DNA of 64,000 nt from assembly GCF_024346715.1 (NCBI RefSeq), contig NZ_AP024852.1, positions 434,001-498,000 on the forward strand. Reading direction: 5' to 3'. The position numbers and the translations under genes were made by a program. This DNA comes from Photobacterium swingsii (GTDB lineage: Bacteria; Pseudomonadota; Gammaproteobacteria; Enterobacterales; Vibrionaceae). Within the stretch, counting starts at the first letter, position 1. Every line of letters starts with the position of its first letter. The notes under the pieces were generated by a model. The model saw only the letters and a program-made list of their open reading frames with translations, was not told the origin of the DNA and made no database searches. Below, piece after piece: positions 19,634 to 29,350 of the stretch.

Positions 19634-21946
19634 ATGATAACGAGACTTTTCCCCGCAGCTATTCAGGCTCTACAGCCCAGTTGTTATCTGCCGCTAAAGC
19701 GTAATTCTTTAGCTTTATTTGCACTATTTTGCAGTTTTATTTACTCCTCAAATGTTTTGGCGCAGGAACGTCCCAAAATAGGTCTGGTACTGGGTGGTGG
19801 CGGAGCCAAAGGTGCGGCACATATTGGTGTGTTACGGGCGCTTGAAGAGATGCACATCCCCGTTGATTATATTGCAGGTACCAGTATGGGAGCCTATGTT
19901 GGCGGACTGTACGCAACGGGCATGAGTGCAGATGAAATTGAATCTTTCTTAGAGACGGTCGATTGGCAAAATGGTTACAAAGACCGAGTTGAGCGTAGTG
20001 ATCGACGCGTACGCGATAAGCAAAAAGAGGATCGCTTTCAAATAGGCACAGATATTGGTTTTGGTCTCTGGCAATTTAAAGTACCGAAAGGGTTCGTTCA
20101 AGGACAAAACATGGCAAAGATCCTACGTGAAACAACGGGGAATATTGCCGCCAAAGACAGCTTTGATTTATTGCCGATTCCTTTTCGAGCGATGGCAACC
20201 GATATTGAGAATCTAACCTCAGTAGAACTAAAAAGTGGCGATCTAGTACGAGCGATGCAGGCAAGTATGTCTATTCCTGCCATTTTGCCTCCCTTGGAGT
20301 TAAATGATCAGCTATTGGTCGACGGTGGGATCACCAATAACTTACCTGTGTCTGTCGTTAAAGCGATGGGGGCTGATATTGTTATTGCTGTTGATATCAG
20401 TAATGAGTTTAAAGGGCGTGACGAGTTAAAAAGTTATTTTGCAGTGATGGATCAGCTGACAGACTTTATGATCCGAAAAAATACCGAACACCAATTGAGT
20501 CTGCTTACCGATAGCGACATATTGCTTAAGCCTGATGTTAAAGGTATCTCAACCACAGATATGGCGAAAATGTCGGAAGCCAGTGAACGAGGTTATGAAG
20601 CGACTAAGGCGTTGGCACCACAACTTGCTAAGCTGGGCAACAGTATTGCTTTTCAAAACTATATTGATAAAAAACAACAACTACGCGGTGAGTTAGAGCG
20701 TGTTGATGATGTGTATGTCCATAAAATTGAACTGGTAAATGAAAGCCATTATTCAGATCAAGTGCTATTAAACCGTCTTAATTTGCAAGAAGGCCAAGAG
20801 CTGAATACTGAACAACTTGAAGCGGGTATTAGCAGTCTCTATGCCTTGGATCGATTTGAGCGCATTGATTACCATCTGCTCCAAGAAGGGGATCAAAATG
20901 TTGTGCAAGTGGATGTGCGAGAAAAAAGCTGGGGCCCTAATTATATCGATTTGCGGTTTGCCCTCGAAGATGACTTCAATAACGTTACCAAATATTCATT
21001 AGGGATTGGCTTTAATGTTACAGGCTTAAGTGAGTCTGGCGCTGAGTGGCGAACAGAACTTGAGTTTGGTTCCGATAAGCGAGCCAGTACTGAGCTGTAC
21101 CTGCCTTTTGCTGACGAGCAAGAGTGGTTTGGTCTGCTGGGGGCTGAGTATAGTGTGGAGCGCCGCAACGTGCCGCCCGCTTTTGCATCGCCAGAATTAC
21201 CAGATGAGCGATTTATTGACCCTGTAAACTATGACAGGTTTACCTTGGATGCATCAGTTGGCTGGCAGCCACAGCTATGGCAAGAATTGAACTTAGGTTA
21301 TCGCTATATTTTGGGGACAACAGAATTTGTTAACTTCCCTCAATCCGGTCGCCAGAAGCGTCGCAGTTTACAAGGGTATACTCGATTTAATTATGACACC
21401 TTAGATGATATTGCGATGCCGACGCAGGGTAATTTACTCAAGCTTGAGTTAGCGGTGTCGAATGATGATTTGGAGTTTGATGGCAATGGTTCATCGAAAG
21501 ATGTATCGACCAGTATCGACTTTGTCTGGAAAGGGGCCTACACCATAGATCGCCATACCTTCATGGGGAAAGGTGAGTATGGAAGAATTGACTCTGATTC
21601 ACCTTATCCACTAGACCCTAAAGAATTAGGGGGCTTTTTGAATCTATCTGGTGCGCCGAAAGGCATTATTGCGGCCAAGAACAAAATATTTACCGCAGCC
21701 ATCTATCGTTATCGCATCATGGATAATGACTTTGGTTTGTTCCAGTCACCTGTTTATATCGGCGGTTCGGCTGAGTGGGGAGGGGTGTACAACAGTACGA
21801 AATCATCACTTTCGGAGATTCCGACCTATTTTGCAGGCAGCATTTTTACTGGGATAAGCACACCAGCAGGGCCATTAATCTTTGCATATGGCAAAACTGA
21901 GCGTAACTACTCTTCATTTTACGTACAATTTGGTGGATCGTTCTAA
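19634..21946 (+). CDS. Patatin-like phospholipase with POTRA and outer-membrane barrel (PlpD type)
   Basis: 770 residues. N-terminal signal segment (about 23-43, hydrophobic, ending VLAQ), then a patatin domain with the oxyanion loop GGGGAKG (54-60), nucleophile Ser84 in GTSMG, and Asp230 in VDGG, the catalytic dyad. A POTRA-like stretch follows (about 355-430), then a C-terminal BamA/Omp85-like beta-barrel ending in FYVQFGGSF. This is the layout of Pseudomonas PlpD, a type Vd autotransporter, so the lipase domain is probably presented at or beyond the outer membrane. No operon partner; acnB follows after 221 bases. Confidence 0.9.
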   Translation: MITRLFPAAIQALQPSCYLPLKRNSLALFALFCSFIYSSNVLAQERPKIGLVLGGGGAKGAAHIGVLRALEEMHIPVDYIAGTSMGAYVGGLYATGMSADEIESFLETVDWQNGYKDRVERSDRRVRDKQKEDRFQIGTDIGFGLWQFKVPKGFVQGQNMAKILRETTGNIAAKDSFDLLPIPFRAMATDIENLTSVELKSGDLVRAMQASMSIPAILPPLELNDQLLVDGGITNNLPVSVVKAMGADIVIAVDISNEFKGRDELKSYFAVMDQLTDFMIRKNTEHQLSLLTDSDILLKPDVKGISTTDMAKMSEASERGYEATKALAPQLAKLGNSIAFQNYIDKKQQLRGELERVDDVYVHKIELVNESHYSDQVLLNRLNLQEGQELNTEQLEAGISSLYALDRFERIDYHLLQEGDQNVVQVDVREKSWGPNYIDLRFALEDDFNNVTKYSLGIGFNVTGLSESGAEWRTELEFGSDKRASTELYLPFADEQEWFGLLGAEYSVERRNVPPAFASPELPDERFIDPVNYDRFTLDASVGWQPQLWQELNLGYRYILGTTEFVNFPQSGRQKRRSLQGYTRFNYDTLDDIAMPTQGNLLKLELAVSNDDLEFDGNGSSKDVSTSIDFVWKGAYTIDRHTFMGKGEYGRIDSDSPYPLDPKELGGFLNLSGAPKGIIAAKNKIFTAAIYRYRIMDNDFGLFQSPVYIGGSAEWGGVYNSTKSSLSEIPTYFAGSIFTGISTPAGPLIFAYGKTERNYSSFYVQFGGSF

Positions 21947-22030
21947 AATTATGTGTCGGTATTAATATACAGAAGTGTGAATGTTGTAAAAGATTGGTTG
22001 ATTTTAAATTTACGTTAAAAGTGGTATGCT

Positions 22031-22048
22031 GACCAAACGGTTTTGGTC
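22031..22048. promoter_or_regulatory. Inverted repeat in the acnB promoter region
   Basis: GACCAAA (22031-22037) and TTTGGTC (22042-22048) form a 7-bp inverted repeat just after a TATGCT -10-like hexamer (22025). About 120 bases before acnB. It could be an operator or a small leader hairpin; no regulator is assigned. Confidence 0.3.
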
Positions 22049-22167
22049 TCTTCTGGGTGCATTTGAATCTGATAGTGTTCGTGAAAATACAAGGTTCAGG
22101 CAGGGAGACCAATCACTTCCAAGGATGTTTAGCCGCAAAGGTTAAACCGAAATAAGAGGAATATGTC

Positions 22168-24765
22168 GTGCTTGAAGCCTACCGTAAACACGTCGAAGAA
22201 CGTGCTGCAGAAGGAGTTGTTCCTAAGCCTCTCGATGCTGAGCAAGTTGCCGCTCTGGTTGAATTACTCAAAAATCCACCAGCAAGCGAAGAAGCCTTTC
22301 TGTTAGATTTACTCGAAAATCGTATTCCCCCTGGTGTCGATGAAGCCGCTTATGTGAAAGCTGGCTTTTTGGCGGCTCTGACTAAAGGCGAAGTTTCTTC
22401 TCCCATTGTTTCTGCTGAAAAAGCGGCTGAGTTATTAGGGACGATGCAAGGCGGCTATAACATAGACCCGCTGATCGCACTGCTCGAAAATGACCAACTG
22501 GCTCCAATTGCCGTTAAGGCGCTTTCTCACACGCTATTAATGTTTGATGCTTTCTATGATGTAGAAGAAAAAGCCAAAGCAGGTAATGCATTTGCACAGC
22601 AAGTTCTTCAGTCGTGGGCAGATGCCGAATGGTTCTTATCGAAACCAGAATTGGCAGAAAAAATCACGCTAACCGTCTTTAAAGTGACGGGTGAAACGAA
22701 CACCGATGATCTTTCACCTGCTCCTGATGCTTGGTCTCGTCCCGATATTCCACTTCATGCCCTTGCGATGCTGAAAAATGAACGCGAAGGGATAGAGCCT
22801 GATCAACATGGTGCTATTGGCCCGATCAAGCAAATTGAAGCGCTTCAACAAAAAGGTCATCAATTGGTTTATGTTGGTGATGTTGTGGGGACGGGGTCGT
22901 CACGTAAATCAGCCACTAACTCTGTACTGTGGTTTATGGGCGACGACATTCCGAATGTACCGAACAAGCGTGCCGGTGGTTATGTACTGGGTGGTAAGAT
23001 AGCGCCAATTTTCTTCAATACCATGGAAGATGCGGGAGCATTACCTATTGAAGTTGATGTCACAGCACTCAATATGGGTGATGTGATTGATGTTTACCCA
23101 TTTAAAGGAGAAGTCCGTCGACATGGTAGCGAAGAGGTTGTATCAACTTTTGCGCTGAAAACGGATGTTTTGATTGATGAGGTGCGTGCTGGCGGGCGTA
23201 TTCCACTGATCATTGGTCGTGGCCTTACTGATCGTGCACGCCAATCACTTGGTTTGCCATCTTCCGATATTTTCCGCCGCCCAGTAGCCGTCGCGGATTC
23301 TGGTAAAGGCTATAGCCTAGCGCAGAAAATGGTGGGTAAAGCGTGTGGCGTAGAAGGTATTCGCCCTGGTACTTATTGTGAACCTAAGATGACCACGGTT
23401 GGCTCGCAAGACACCACAGGCCCAATGACCCGTGATGAGCTGAAAGATTTAGCCTGCCTAGGCTTCTCTGCTGAGCTGACGATGCAGTCTTTCTGTCACA
23501 CCTCGGCGTACCCAAAACCAATCGACGTCAATACACACCATACGCTACCTGATTTTATTATGAATCGTGGTGGTGTCTCGCTTCGTCCGGGGGATGGTGT
23601 CATTCACTCATGGTTAAATCGCATGCTACTGCCTGATACTGTTGGTACGGGTGGTGATTCGCATACACGTTTCCCTCTTGGTATTTCATTCCCTGCAGGC
23701 TCTGGCTTGGTGGCATTTGCTGCAGCAACAGGTGTTATGCCGTTGGATATGCCGGAATCTATCTTGGTGCGTTTTAAAGGTGAGATGCAAGAAGGGATCA
23801 CGCTGCGTGATCTGGTACATGCTATTCCTTACTACGCGATCCAACAAGGCCTGCTGACAGTTGAGAAAGCAGGTAAGATCAATGAATTCTCTGGCCGAGT
23901 GTTAGAAATTGAAGGTGTTGAGCACTTAACGGTTGAGCAAGCGTTTGAGCTGTCGGACGCATCGGCAGAGCGTAGTGCTGCGGGTTGTACGGTTAAGCTA
24001 TCGCCTGAATCGATTACTGAATACTTGAACTCCAATATCGTGATGCTCAAGTGGATGATCGCAGAAGGTTATGGCGATCGTCGTACGATCGAGCGTCGTA
24101 TCTCCGCGATGGAAGCCTGGGTAACAAATCCAGAGTTAATGGAAGCGGACAAAGATGCGGAATATGCGCATGTCATTGAAATTGATTTAGCCGAGATCAC
24201 GCAACCGATCCTTTGTGCACCAAACGATCCTGATGACGCGCGTTTACTGTCGGATGTTCAAGGTACGCAGATTGATGAAGTCTTCATTGGTTCTTGTATG
24301 ACGAACATTGGCCACTTCCGCGCAGCAGGTAAGTTACTTGAGAAGTTTGGTGGCCAATTAGATACGCGTTTGTGGGTCGCGCCGCCAACTAAGATGGATA
24401 AGGATCAGCTTACTGAAGAAGGTTACTACGGCATCTTCGGCCGTGCTGGTGTACGTATTGAAACCCCAGGGTGTTCATTATGTATGGGTAACCAAGCCCG
24501 TGTTGCAGATAAAGCCACAGTGATGTCGACCTCTACACGTAATTTCCCGAACCGTTTAGGAACAGGAGCGAATGTGTACTTGTCATCAGCAGAGCTGGCC
24601 GCTGTCGGTGCTATTCTCGGTCGTATCCCGACCAAAGAAGAGTATTTAGAGTACGCGAAGCAAATTGATGCAACCGCAGCAGATACTTACCGTTACTTGA
24701 ACTTCCATCGTATGGATGCTTACACCAAGAAAGCAGACGATGTCATTGTTCAAACGGCCGTGTAG
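22168..24765 (+). CDS. acnB: Aconitate hydratase B (also 2-methylisocitrate dehydratase)
   Basis: Main TCA-cycle aconitase, converting citrate to isocitrate through a [4Fe-4S] cluster; as an apoprotein it can bind mRNA. 865 residues, as in E. coli AcnB. The N-terminal HEAT-like domain (about 1-160) is followed by the swivelling domain (GTGSSRKSA), then the three catalytic domains. The cluster cysteines are in [10 protein letters not shown] and [13 protein letters not shown] start with a good AAGAGGA site 7 bases upstream. Usually followed by yacL; here a three-gene glycerate cassette intervenes. Confidence 0.96.
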   Translation: MLEAYRKHVEERAAEGVVPKPLDAEQVAALVELLKNPPASEEAFLLDLLENRIPPGVDEAAYVKAGFLAALTKGEVSSPIVSAEKAAELLGTMQGGYNIDPLIALLENDQLAPIAVKALSHTLLMFDAFYDVEEKAKAGNAFAQQVLQSWADAEWFLSKPELAEKITLTVFKVTGETNTDDLSPAPDAWSRPDIPLHALAMLKNEREGIEPDQHGAIGPIKQIEALQQKGHQLVYVGDVVGTGSSRKSATNSVLWFMGDDIPNVPNKRAGGYVLGGKIAPIFFNTMEDAGALPIEVDVTALNMGDVIDVYPFKGEVRRHGSEEVVSTFALKTDVLIDEVRAGGRIPLIIGRGLTDRARQSLGLPSSDIFRRPVAVADSGKGYSLAQKMVGKACGVEGIRPGTYCEPKMTTVGSQDTTGPMTRDELKDLACLGFSAELTMQSFCHTSAYPKPIDVNTHHTLPDFIMNRGGVSLRPGDGVIHSWLNRMLLPDTVGTGGDSHTRFPLGISFPAGSGLVAFAAATGVMPLDMPESILVRFKGEMQEGITLRDLVHAIPYYAIQQGLLTVEKAGKINEFSGRVLEIEGVEHLTVEQAFELSDASAERSAAGCTVKLSPESITEYLNSNIVMLKWMIAEGYGDRRTIERRISAMEAWVTNPELMEADKDAEYAHVIEIDLAEITQPILCAPNDPDDARLLSDVQGTQIDEVFIGSCMTNIGHFRAAGKLLEKFGGQLDTRLWVAPPTKMDKDQLTEEGYYGIFGRAGVRIETPGCSLCMGNQARVADKATVMSTSTRNFPNRLGTGANVYLSSAELAAVGAILGRIPTKEEYLEYAKQIDATAADTYRYLNFHRMDAYTKKADDVIVQTAV

Positions 24766-24823
24766 CTGATCATTAAGTGCCTAGGACTAGGCACTTACCA
24801 CCTTTCTCGGTGATAGATAAAGC

Positions 24824-24848
24824 AAAGCCCTCATGATGAGGGCTTTTT
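24824..24848 (+). terminator. Terminator after acnB
   Basis: 10-bp stem AAAGCCCTCA / TGAGGGCTTT, loop TGA, followed by T residues. Confidence 0.88.
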
Positions 24849-24943
24849 TACATTGGAAGATCTTTGTCTTCTCTGTCTCTCTTTTACACGTCAGTGTTGG
24901 TGTTGTTATCGGGTGTCAGTGCTGGTGGAACAGGCACTTTGGA

Positions 24944-26086
24944 TTACTTATTGAGTAGTCCTAGTTTTAAAACGCGTGCCACATTGGCTGATGTCAGCTC
25001 AACGTTGACAGATGCATCACGTAGGGCTTCTTCAAGGGATACTGAGCGTGGAACCACACTAAATACCGCATCGATACCGTGATCATGCACGACATGGCAA
25101 TCATTAGATAAACACCCAGCAATCCCAATAACTGGAATGCCAAAGGCTTTTGCACTACGTGCAACACCAATTGGGGTTTTACCATGAATGGTTTGGCTAT
25201 CAATACGGCCTTCGCCAGTGATCACTAAATCGGCATCTGCTAATTGTGCTTTTAGATCAACTGCGTCCATCACTATTTCAATGCCCGGGCGCAGGTTTGC
25301 TGATAACAGACCGATTAATGCTGCGCCTAATCCCCCCGCTGCACCTGCCCCTGCAGTCTCTTTCACGTCATTACCTAGTTGCGTTTTAATGACGTCGGCA
25401 TAGTGTGCAAGGTTGGCATCGAGTTGCTCAACCATGGCAGGCGTTGCCCCTTTTTGTGGGCCAAAAATATGTGACGCACCTTTAGGGCCACACAGTGGGT
25501 TATCAACGTCACAAGCCACTTCGAGGTTGATCTTCGCTAACCGAGGATCGACGTTATCCATCTTGATGGTTGCAAGGCGGGCGAGTGCACCACCACCGTA
25601 ACCAATTTCTTTGCCAGAAGCATCAAGCAGTTGGATGCCAAGGGCTTGCGCCATACCGATACCACCATCATTGGTTGCGCTGCCGCCAATACCGACGATG
25701 ATATGCTCAACCCCTTTATCTAACGCAGCAGTGATCAATTCACCAGTGCCGTAAGTGGTTGTTTGTAGTGGATTGCGTTGTTCAGTCGGCACCAAGTGTA
25801 GCCCCGATGCCGCTGCCATCTCTATGATTGCTGTTTTGCCATCGCCCATCAGGCCATAAAAAGCATCAACTTGTTCGCCTAAAGGCCCTGTAACACGGCA
25901 CTCAACAATCGAGCCTTGGGTGGCATCGACCAGTGATTGCACTGTGCCTTCACCGCCGTCAGCCATTGGCAGTTTATGGTATTCAGCGTCAGGTAATACT
26001 TGACGAAAGCCCGCTTCAACTGCGATTGCCACTTCCATTGCCGATAGGCTTTCTTTGTATGAGTCGGGTGCGATAACAATTTTCAT
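24944..26086 (-). CDS. Glycerate kinase (GarK/GlxK family)
   Basis: Phosphorylates D-glycerate to 2-phosphoglycerate, feeding sugar-acid or allantoin breakdown products into glycolysis. 380 residues, full family length. Family signatures are the N-terminal KIVIAPDSYKESLSA, MADGGEGTVQSLVDA, the Gly-rich VGIGGSATNDGGIGMAQALG, and GEGRIDSQTIHGKTPIGVA. It lies 13 bases after the permease gene on the same strand, so the two are surely co-transcribed. It cannot be assigned to GarK rather than GlxK by sequence alone. Confidence 0.92.
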   Translation of the reverse strand: MKIVIAPDSYKESLSAMEVAIAVEAGFRQVLPDAEYHKLPMADGGEGTVQSLVDATQGSIVECRVTGPLGEQVDAFYGLMGDGKTAIIEMAAASGLHLVPTEQRNPLQTTTYGTGELITAALDKGVEHIIVGIGGSATNDGGIGMAQALGIQLLDASGKEIGYGGGALARLATIKMDNVDPRLAKINLEVACDVDNPLCGPKGASHIFGPQKGATPAMVEQLDANLAHYADVIKTQLGNDVKETAGAGAAGGLGAALIGLLSANLRPGIEIVMDAVDLKAQLADADLVITGEGRIDSQTIHGKTPIGVARSAKAFGIPVIGIAGCLSNDCHVVHDHGIDAVFSVVPRSVSLEEALRDASVNVELTSANVARVLKLGLLNK

Positions 26087-26099
26087 AATCTATAAGCCT

Positions 26100-27365
26100 T
26101 TAAACGAAGAAGCCAAATACACCGAAGATAAGGGTTGAAACAATAGCTATCATCAAACCCACGGCTGATTCATACGGAATCAGTTTTAAACGTTCTTTAA
26201 TATCCATGTGAACAGCACCGCCTGTCGCATGGAAGAAGCTACCGTGTGGCATGTGGTCCATAACAGTTGCGCCAGCATGAATCATGGCTGCGCCTGCTAA
26301 TGCTGGCACGCCTAACTCTAAAATAGTGTGACTAAAGACGCTGGCAGCCACGGCAGTACCTGCCGTCGTTGATGCTGTTGCCAGTGACATCATGGCACCT
26401 GAAATTGGTGCAAGTAGGTAAGACGGTAGACCAGAAGCGGTTAGCACATCAATTAAACCCGCTTTTAAGCCAGAGTTAGCGATAATACCAGCCAGTGTAC
26501 CTGTACCTAATAGCATCACAGCAACAGGCGCCATGCGATTTAGGCCAGAAACAGCGAAGTGGTTGGTATCACGAAAGCGTCCCATCACCACAGCGCCAAT
26601 TAGGCCGCCAAGAGGTAGCGCGATCAATGGGTCGACATTAATGCCCGCGATTGGACGTAGTGCCAGCAGTGCAATGGCAACGAGCGGTGCCACAATGGCT
26701 GCACTGAATTTAGGTAAACGGCTATGATCCACCGCCACGACTTCGTGCTCTTGAACCTTGCTGCCTTTATTCACTAATTTTTTTGCAATGAAGTAAGCGA
26801 AGACCATACCGCATAGGCCAGGAATGACACCCGCCGCCATCACTGAAGTGAGGGGGACGTTGAACGCATCAGAAGCGGCAATGGCATTTGGGTTAGGAGA
26901 CATTACGTTACCGGCTTTACCACCGCCGATCATCGCCAGCAAAATTGCCATTTTTGAGAGATCTGCACGGCGAGCAATCGCCAATGCGATAGGCGCAACA
27001 GTAATAACGGCGACATCGACGAAAACACCGACCGCAGTAAGGATCATTGTCGCAACAGCCAAAGCCAGTAGCGCACGGGTTTCACCGACTTTCTTAACAA
27101 TCGTTTCAGCAATTGAGGTTGCTGCGCCTGATTCAATCAACACGCCAGCTAAAACACCAGCCGCCAAAATACGCAGTACCGCAGTAACAATGCCTTGTGC
27201 GCCGCCAATCATTAAGCCAACGGTATCGGTGAGAGATACACCACCGACGATACCACCAACCAGTGCACCAATGATCATACCGTATGCAGGTGGGACCTTA
27301 CGTAAAATAAGGGTGATGGCGACAATAAGCGCAGCGAGTGCGCCGAGGGTGGATACTTCTACCAT
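26100..27365 (-). CDS. GntP-family permease, probably glycerate/sugar-acid transporter
   Basis: Polytopic inner-membrane proton symporter of the gluconate permease family. About 422 residues with a dozen or more hydrophobic segments. GntP-like stretches include PPAYGMIIGALVGGIVGG near the N-terminus, MIGGGKAGNVMSPNPNAIAAS in the middle and MIHAGATVMDHMPHGSFFHATGG near the end. ATG 27365 (MVEVSTLGALAALIV) is preferred over 27383. The adjacent glycerate kinase and CdaR-type regulator suggest glycerate or a related acid as substrate; this is inference from context. Confidence 0.88.
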   Translation of the reverse strand: MVEVSTLGALAALIVAITLILRKVPPAYGMIIGALVGGIVGGVSLTDTVGLMIGGAQGIVTAVLRILAAGVLAGVLIESGAATSIAETIVKKVGETRALLALAVATMILTAVGVFVDVAVITVAPIALAIARRADLSKMAILLAMIGGGKAGNVMSPNPNAIAASDAFNVPLTSVMAAGVIPGLCGMVFAYFIAKKLVNKGSKVQEHEVVAVDHSRLPKFSAAIVAPLVAIALLALRPIAGINVDPLIALPLGGLIGAVVMGRFRDTNHFAVSGLNRMAPVAVMLLGTGTLAGIIANSGLKAGLIDVLTASGLPSYLLAPISGAMMSLATASTTAGTAVAASVFSHTILELGVPALAGAAMIHAGATVMDHMPHGSFFHATGGAVHMDIKERLKLIPYESAVGLMIAIVSTLIFGVFGFFV

Positions 27366-27501
27366 AATGATGCGTCCGTACAAGGGCGATGAGGTACATG
27401 CCTATCGCAAATTTTAATAAACATAGGGAGGTTTTGTTGGAGGCTACTCTAATCAGTCTGTATGGAATTAGCTTTAGGCAGGCGACCAAATTATCTAGCA
27501 G

Positions 27502-27546
27502 TAAAAACCTCGCATTTTGTGCGTTTGCACAAAATGGAGGTTTTTA
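27502..27546 (-). terminator. Long terminator starting inside the cdaR stop codon
   Basis: Left arm 27502-27522 and right arm 27527-27546 form a stem of about 20 bp with one bulge and a 4-base loop GTTT (in the plus-strand reading), flanked by A- and T-runs. The stop codon of the regulator gene (TAA, 27544-27546) is part of the stem. It sits between the regulator and the permease gene. Confidence 0.8.
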
Positions 27547-28686
27547 GCTATGATTTAACACTGCAAGGTACAGGCGGGTTTTATCTTGTATGTTATTGAT
27601 ATTTAATGATGTTTCTTGTTCTATTTTTTCTAGCCGATATCTCAGCGTATTACGATGAATATGGAGTTGTTGGCAGGTTTGAGCTAAATCACAATTTTGG
27701 ACAAAAAATGTCTTTAATGTTTTTAGTAGCACACCACGAGGGTCATTGGCTTGCAACTTTTGTAGTGGTGCACACAGCTGTTCGTGTCGCCAAGGATCAT
27801 TTTTTAACCCACTGAGTAGTACAGGCAGCATGTAATCCTGATAAAACAAAATATTGTTATCGGCAATATCCGCATCCATAGTTGCCTGTGCTGTGAGGTA
27901 AGACTTAGCCAGTCCTTGCAGGGTAGGGAAATACCCGCCTAACGCTATCTTGATGGTAAAATCATGATCTTGTGCAACCCGCTTCATCAATTTTTTGGCT
28001 CGCTGTAATTCAGCTTGTTTTGACCAATCATCGCTGTCTAGTGTGATTGGCTTGAGTACCACGACTTCGTTGAGTGACACGGACACTATCCCAACTAAAT
28101 TATCGCGCTCAGGGTGCTCCAGTAAGTGGACAACTTGTTGTAAATGTTCAAGTGACAGTTGCAGCCCTTTCGTCGGGAATACTTTGACTATTGCTGCAAT
28201 GCGTGGCTGCGCTAAATCGAGGTTAAGGCGCTCAGCCATCGCGGTAAGTTGACTTTCGTTGAGCTCGCTCCCTTTGATGAGCTGTAACACTAACTCTTCA
28301 CGGTGGCGCTTATCCCACTGAATTTGTGCCATTAGTGCAGCCTGTTCAACGATAAGTTCAGCCGTCATTTTGACTAACTCAGCGTATTTCTTCACTTCAT
28401 CGGGAATACCAGAAATACCGATGACGCCGATCACTTTATGGTGAAACAAGATCGGTAGGTTGATCCCAGGTTTCACGCCTTTGAGTTGATTGGCGGTCGC
28501 TTGATCAATTTCAACAACACGGTTGTCGTTGATCGCCAAGATGGCGCCTTCATGGCGTTGATTGATACGGGCTGGATCGCCAGAGCCAATAATGCGGCCT
28601 TGTTCATCCATTACATTCACGGAATAGCGAATGATCTTCATGGTGCGCTCAACAATTTGTCGAGCAATAGTGGCATTGAGTTGCAT
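27544..28686 (-). CDS. cdaR: CdaR-family sugar-diacid utilisation regulator
   Basis: Transcription activator; in E. coli CdaR responds to glycerate and controls galactarate, glucarate and glycerate genes. 380 residues from ATG 28686 (MQLNATIARQIVERTMKIIR), close to the 385 of E. coli. Visible: N-terminal diacid-recognition domain (NVMDEQGRIIGSGDPARINQRHEGA), a GGDEF-like central part, and the C-terminal PucR-type helix-turn-helix QLHIHRNTLRYRLEKIE. Open frame extends further upstream without support. It is the first gene of the cassette and divergent from yacL, with a terminator before the permease. Confidence 0.9.
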   Translation of the reverse strand: MQLNATIARQIVERTMKIIRYSVNVMDEQGRIIGSGDPARINQRHEGAILAINDNRVVEIDQATANQLKGVKPGINLPILFHHKVIGVIGISGIPDEVKKYAELVKMTAELIVEQAALMAQIQWDKRHREELVLQLIKGSELNESQLTAMAERLNLDLAQPRIAAIVKVFPTKGLQLSLEHLQQVVHLLEHPERDNLVGIVSVSLNEVVVLKPITLDSDDWSKQAELQRAKKLMKRVAQDHDFTIKIALGGYFPTLQGLAKSYLTAQATMDADIADNNILFYQDYMLPVLLSGLKNDPWRHEQLCAPLQKLQANDPRGVLLKTLKTFFVQNCDLAQTCQQLHIHRNTLRYRLEKIEQETSLNINNIQDKTRLYLAVLNHS

Positions 28687-28793
28687 TCTTGTCTGATTTC
28701 CTGAAAATGTGCCATCGGCAGCACCGATCAAGGTGTGAACCTGATAGGTAGCAAGAAGCCATATTGTACGCATGGTTAAAAAAGAGGATAGCT

Positions 28794-29162
28794 ATGGATT
28801 ACGAATTTAAAAAAAATACCTTAGATGGTAGCTATCATGCGGTATTTTCCATGGGTCATGAAGCCCTTGGACGTTGGTTGATTGAAGAGATAGGCAAAGA
28901 TTTTGCCAAGATGGATTCGATATTGGCACAAATTGGTGCATTAAAGAATAGTACCCAAGAATGGCGTCTGATTGGTGATGAGCTAACGTTGAGCTTACAA
29001 GATAATGAAGCTTTGATTCAAGCTAACTTCTTGTTTTCAGAAGACGATGATGAGTATGAAGAAGATCTTCACCTGTACGATGAAGAGAGCATGTCATTAT
29101 GTGGTTTTGAAGACTTCACTTTGGTACTGGATGCATGGCGAGCATTTGTGACCCGTTTTTGA
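28794..29162 (+). CDS. yacL: UPF0231 family protein YacL
   Basis: Small acidic protein of unknown function, 122 residues, matching E. coli YacL: begins [20 protein letters not shown], has [14 protein letters not shown] and near the end [14 protein letters not shown]. Very rich in Asp/Glu in the C-terminal half ([12 protein letters not shown]). Start fixed by AAGAGGA at 28782-28788. In many gamma-proteobacteria yacL is directly downstream of acnB; here it is separated by the glycerate cassette and followed by a strong terminator. Confidence 0.9.
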   Translation: MDYEFKKNTLDGSYHAVFSMGHEALGRWLIEEIGKDFAKMDSILAQIGALKNSTQEWRLIGDELTLSLQDNEALIQANFLFSEDDDEYEEDLHLYDEESMSLCGFEDFTLVLDAWRAFVTRF

Positions 29163-29202
29163 GCAATAAAAACCGAACTTAGCGAGCTGCATAGTTTTAG
29201 TG

Positions 29203-29233
29203 AAAAAGCCGCACCTTTTTGGTGCGGCTTTTT
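29203..29233 (+). terminator. Terminator after yacL, overlapping a candidate NtrC site
   Basis: Perfect 13-bp palindrome AAAAAGCCGCACC / GGTGCGGCTTTTT with loop TTTTT. The centre, GCACC-N5-GGTGC at 29211-29225, also fits the NtrC enhancer pattern, about 95 bases upstream of the expected glnK transcription start. Confidence 0.85.
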
Positions 29234-29287
29234 TTATGGTTACGGTTTTGCGTTAATTAACTTGTTGATAGATAAGCATTAAAAAAG

Positions 29288-29304
29288 TTGGCACGTTGAT
29301 TGTT
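29288..29304 (+). promoter_or_regulatory. Sigma-54 promoter of glnK-amtB
   Basis: TTGGCACG-N4-TTGTT matches the -24/-12 consensus (TGGCACG-N4-TTGCW) with a single change in the -12 box. It is about 47 bases before the glnK ATG. NtrC-activated nitrogen-limitation control is expected. Confidence 0.8.
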
Positions 29305-29350
29305 TATCTTTGTATGTACGCAGCAGCATTCAATGTTTAAGGAGCAAGCA

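Noticed and set aside
24866..24960. Possible small gene in the acnB-glycerate kinase gap
   Set aside because: The plus-strand frame starting at 24864 runs on into the kinase gene as its antisense shadow, and the gap itself is under 100 bases.
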